Assembly (NCBI RefSeq): GCF_900215605.1
Contig: NZ_OBEL01000004.1
Span: 1-64,000 of the forward strand
DNA length: 64,000 bases
Origin: Cohaesibacter gelatinilyticus
Lineage (GTDB): Bacteria > Pseudomonadota > Alphaproteobacteria > Rhizobiales > Cohaesibacteraceae
Direction of reading: 5' to 3'
Made by a program: the position numbers and the translations under genes. The notes under the pieces are model-generated. The model did no database searches. It had not been told where the DNA came from and worked only from the letters and a program-made list of their open reading frames with translations. Below are positions 61,654-64,000 of the stretch, piece after piece (the stretch's first letter is position 1; each line of letters starts with the position of its first letter).

Positions 61654-63333
61654 ATGTCTGATAATCTCGATCGTAAAAACAGCCGTGATATTTATCCGCC
61701 GACCGGCACAGAGCTAAATGCCAAAAGTTGGCTCACCGAAGCGCCTCTGCGCATGTTGATGAACAATCTGCATCCTGATGTGGCTGAAAATCCCCATGAA
61801 TTGGTGGTTTATGGCGGCATTGGCCGTGCGGCCCGCACATGGAAAGATTTTGACTGCATGGCGGCAACGCTGAAGGAACTGGAAGCTGATGAGACCATGG
61901 TGGTTCAGTCTGGTCGTCCTGTGGCTGTTGTCAAAACCCACAAGGATGCACCGCGGGTTCTGATTGCCAACTCCAATATCGTTCCCCATTGGGCCAATTG
62001 GGATCACTTCAATGAGCTCGATAAGAAGGGCTTGATGATGTATGGCCAGATGACCGCTGGTTCCTGGATCTATATCGGTTCTCAAGGCATTGTGCAGGGA
62101 ACCTATGAAACCTTTGCCGAGGCGGGTCGTCAGCATTTTGATGGCGATCTGAAAGGCAAATGGATTCTGACTGGTGGTCTCGGTGGCATGGGTGGAGCAC
62201 AGCCTTTGGCCGCCGTGATGGCTGGAGCTTGCTGTTTGGCCGTTGAATGCAATGAAGCTTCCATCGATTTTCGTCTTCGCACAAAATATGTCGATGAAAA
62301 AGCTGACAACCTTGATGAAGCACTGGAAATGATTGATCGCTGGACCAAGGCAGGCGAAGCCAAGTCCGTGGGTCTTCTGGGCAATGCAGCGGATATCTTC
62401 CCGGAACTTGTCAAGCGTGGTGTCCGTCCGGATATCGTCACCGACCAGACCTCAGCTCATGATCCAATCAATGGCTATCTGCCGCAGGGATGGACCATGG
62501 GTGAGTGGATCGCCAAACGTGAAAGTGCGCCGAAGGACGTTGAAAAAGCTGCCCGTGCCTCGATGAAAGTGCATGTTCAGGCAATGGTTGATTTCTGGAA
62601 TGCTGGTGTTCCAACGCTTGATTATGGCAACAACATTCGTCAGATGGCGTTGGAAGAAGGGCTGGAAGATGCATTTGCTTTCCCAGGTTTCGTCCCAGCC
62701 TATATCCGTCCACTCTTCTGCAAGGGTGTCGGGCCATTCCGCTGGGCAGCTTTGTCCGGTGATCCGGAAGATATTTACAAGACCGATCAGAAGGTCAAGG
62801 AAATCCTGCCAGATAACAAGCATCTGCATAATTGGCTGGACATGGCGCGAGAGCGTATTTCCTTCCAAGGCCTGCCTGCCCGTATTTGCTGGGTTGGCCT
62901 TGGTGATCGTCATCGCCTTGGCCTGGCCTTCAACGAGATGGTCAAGAATGGTGAACTGAAGGCACCAATCGTGATTGGTCGTGACCATCTGGATTCAGGC
63001 TCGGTTGCTTCGCCAAACCGGGAAACGGAATCCATGAAGGATGGATCAGACGCGGTCTCCGACTGGCCATTGCTGAATGCCTTGGTCAATACCGCTTCTG
63101 GGGCAACTTGGGTGTCGCTTCATCACGGTGGTGGCGTTGGCATGGGGTTCTCGCAACATGCAGGTGTGGTCATTTGTGCAGATGGCACCGACGATGCCGC
63201 TGCTCGCCTTGAGCGAGTGCTATGGAATGATCCTGCCTCTGGCGTGTGGCGTCACGCTGATGCTGGCTATCAGGAAGCGATTGACTGTGCTCGCGAGAAG
63301 GGACTTCGCTTGCCAACGATCTTGGGGAATTAA
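61654..63333 (+). CDS. hutU: Urocanate hydratase
   Basis: NAD-dependent urocanase of 559 residues. Distinct segments are [91 protein letters not shown] and [13 protein letters not shown]. All match family conservation and length. ATG 61654 with AAGGAG 10-15 bases before it; a TTG 61630 start would overlap hutG. Confidence 0.96.
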   Translation: MSDNLDRKNSRDIYPPTGTELNAKSWLTEAPLRMLMNNLHPDVAENPHELVVYGGIGRAARTWKDFDCMAATLKELEADETMVVQSGRPVAVVKTHKDAPRVLIANSNIVPHWANWDHFNELDKKGLMMYGQMTAGSWIYIGSQGIVQGTYETFAEAGRQHFDGDLKGKWILTGGLGGMGGAQPLAAVMAGACCLAVECNEASIDFRLRTKYVDEKADNLDEALEMIDRWTKAGEAKSVGLLGNAADIFPELVKRGVRPDIVTDQTSAHDPINGYLPQGWTMGEWIAKRESAPKDVEKAARASMKVHVQAMVDFWNAGVPTLDYGNNIRQMALEEGLEDAFAFPGFVPAYIRPLFCKGVGPFRWAALSGDPEDIYKTDQKVKEILPDNKHLHNWLDMARERISFQGLPARICWVGLGDRHRLGLAFNEMVKNGELKAPIVIGRDHLDSGSVASPNRETESMKDGSDAVSDWPLLNALVNTASGATWVSLHHGGGVGMGFSQHAGVVICADGTDDAAARLERVLWNDPASGVWRHADAGYQEAIDCAREKGLRLPTILGN

Positions 63334-63376
63334 GGAACAGTACCAATAGGTTATTGCCTTAATTCTATGCAATTCA

Positions 63377-63415
63377 GCGCCTCTCGATGGTTGAAATATG
63401 TTCATTGAGGGGCGC
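63377..63415 (+). terminator. Stem-loop after hutU
   Basis: GCGCCTCTCGATG (63377-63389) pairs with CATTGAGGGGCGC (63403-63415), 13 bp with two G-U pairs in RNA and a 13-nt loop. No U tract follows, so it is either a weak terminator or an mRNA-protective 3' structure of the hut transcript. Confidence 0.4.
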
Positions 63416-63462
63416 GCCTCACAAGGGCGGGGAAGAACAGCATCTTATGCCGCTTCATCGCC

Positions 63463-63490
63463 TTGACAGAAAATTATGGACAGACATAAT
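63463..63490 (+). promoter_or_regulatory. Sigma-70-type promoter for the TRAP gene
   Basis: TTGACA at 63463-63468, a 16-base spacer and CATAAT at 63485-63490. The TGGACAGACAT element overlaps the spacer and the -10 box, an ideal place for a repressor. It lies about 170 bases before the ATG. Confidence 0.5.
63477..63487 (+). promoter_or_regulatory. HutC-like motif TGGACAGACAT inside the TRAP promoter
   Basis: Shares TGNNNAGACAT with the three hut-region sites and overlaps the -10 element. Confidence 0.45.
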
Positions 63491-63597
63491 AAAATAATAA
63501 CAATCAATATATCCCTGCTGCCAATCTGTTCTGTTGCGGCTCGGGGCTCCTACGGCTTGGCGTGCTGCTCTCTTCTTCGCTCGCCATCTTTTCCAGA

Positions 63598-63619
63598 TTT
63601 TCAGGTCAGTACCTGAAAA
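63598..63619 (+). promoter_or_regulatory. Perfect inverted repeat TTTTCAGGT-CAGT-ACCTGAAAA
   Basis: Nine-bp arms with a 4-base loop, 37 bases before the TRAP start codon in the leader. Could be an operator or a leader hairpin affecting translation. Confidence 0.4.
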
Positions 63620-63656
63620 CATGTTTCATATCTTCAATCCAGTTGGGGAGGTTTCC

Positions 63657-64000
63657 ATGGATAGACGTTCATTTCTAAAAGCCGGTCTTGCAGGTAGTGC
63701 AGCCACAGGCGCAGCTTTGGCGACACCTGCCTTGGCCAGCGGCAAAATCAAATGGAATATGGTCACTGCCTGGCCAAAGAACCTTCCTGGCCCCGGTGTT
63801 GCTGCGCAGATGCTGGCAGACCGTATTGGCATTCTCTCAGGTGGCCGCATTGAGGTGAAGCTTCATGCCGCAGGTGAGCTGGTTCCAGGCCGTGGTGTAT
63901 TCGACGCCGTCGGTGAAGGCACCGCTGAGCTTTATCACGCAGTGCCTGCTTATTGGGGTTCCAAATCCAAAGGTATTTTGCTGTTCGGTTCCCAGCCATT
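63657..64000 (+). CDS. TRAP-transporter substrate-binding protein (DctP/TakP-like), N-terminal part
   Basis: First 114 residues; the gene runs off the right edge. Starts MDRRSFLKAGLAGSAATGAALATPALA, a twin-arginine signal (RRSFLK) with a hydrophobic core and Ala-x-Ala cleavage site. The mature part, IKWNMVTAWPKNLPG...MLADRIGILSGGRIEVKLHAAGELVPGRGVFDAVGEGTAELYHAVPAYWGSKSKG, follows the DctP family, most like alpha-keto-acid or lactate binding members. The ATG 63657 has GGGGAGG 6 bases upstream. Ligand cannot be fixed from this part. The DctQ/DctM genes should follow. Confidence 0.87.
   Translation, partial: MDRRSFLKAGLAGSAATGAALATPALASGKIKWNMVTAWPKNLPGPGVAAQMLADRIGILSGGRIEVKLHAAGELVPGRGVFDAVGEGTAELYHAVPAYWGSKSKGILLFGSQP

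Larger units (their letters stand above)
63334..63656. other. 323-base intergenic between hutU and the TRAP gene
   Basis: Holds a stem-loop after hutU (63377-63415), a promoter-like TTGACA/CATAAT pair (63463-63490), a motif shared with hut operators (63477-63487) and a perfect 9-bp stem-loop (63598-63619) just before the TRAP ribosome site. No coding sequence. Confidence 0.6.

Noticed and set aside
1-64000. CRISPR arrays, tRNA or rRNA genes
   Set aside because: No regularly spaced direct repeats and no tRNA or rRNA signature sequences were noticed while reading the window; a tRNAscan or Infernal run would settle this.

Overview
The window reads as one chromosomal segment of an alphaproteobacterium, probably of the Hyphomicrobiales (inferred from the five-step hut pathway with HutF and HutG, the PrtD/PrtE-type secretion pair, the hybrid epimerase/sugar-transferase and the IS types; no 16S gene is present to confirm it). 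Most of it is a very large surface-polysaccharide locus lying between a type I secretion module with an IS scar on the left and a histidine-utilisation (hut) cluster on the right.

Layout. 1-3321: the 3' end of an RTX-type Ca-binding secreted protein and its type I ABC exporter and HlyD-type adaptor. 3322-5177: an IS3-family element (3701-4902, with 17-bp inverted repeats and a stop-interrupted orfB) inserted into a decayed IS5-family transposase. 5415-17412: thirteen tightly packed, mostly overlapping genes for a legionaminic-acid-type nonulosonate made through the GDP-sugar route (LegB, LegC, LegH, LegI, LegG, PtmE, PtmF-like, LegF), with an acetamidino-forming amidotransferase trio (PseA/WbpG-type, HisH, HisF) and an unusual formyltransferase plus PIG-L deacetylase pair. 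17504-23233: carbamoyltransferase, methyltransferase, PtmA-like SDR and an ABC flippase.

23307-29460: a second PEP-condensing ulosonate synthase (NeuB family) followed by an SDR, an aldehyde dehydrogenase, a second CMP-sugar synthetase and a complete transketolase. This looks like a second, undescribed ulosonic-acid or branched-sugar pathway and is the most interesting block. 29495-37726: putative GT-B transferases, a radical SAM enzyme, a Gfo/Idh oxidoreductase, a methyltransferase, two hexapeptide acyltransferases and one frameshifted gene. 37727-47263: nucleotide-sugar genes (dTDP-L-rhamnose 4-epimerase-like, UDP-xylose synthase, rmlB-rmlD-rmlA-rmlC) mixed with four glycosyltransferases. 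47280-55092: a protein joining a GT-C-like half to a MurJ/Wzx-like flippase half, a hybrid epimerase/sugar transferase (priming enzyme), a CapD/WbpM-type 4,6-dehydratase and a Wzy/WaaL-like protein. Together these could prime, build, flip and polymerise or ligate a glycan carrying one or two ulosonic acids, rhamnose or 6-deoxytalose and possibly xylose. No Wza/Wzc-type outer-membrane export genes are in the window.

55115-63333: hutC, hutD, hutF, hutI, hutH, hutG and hutU, encoding histidine to glutamate via formiminoglutamate and formylglutamate. 63657-end: the start of a Tat-exported TRAP-transporter binding protein. A shared TGNNNAGACAT motif occurs in the hutF/hutI and hutC/hutD intergenic regions and inside the TRAP promoter, suggesting that HutC controls all three.
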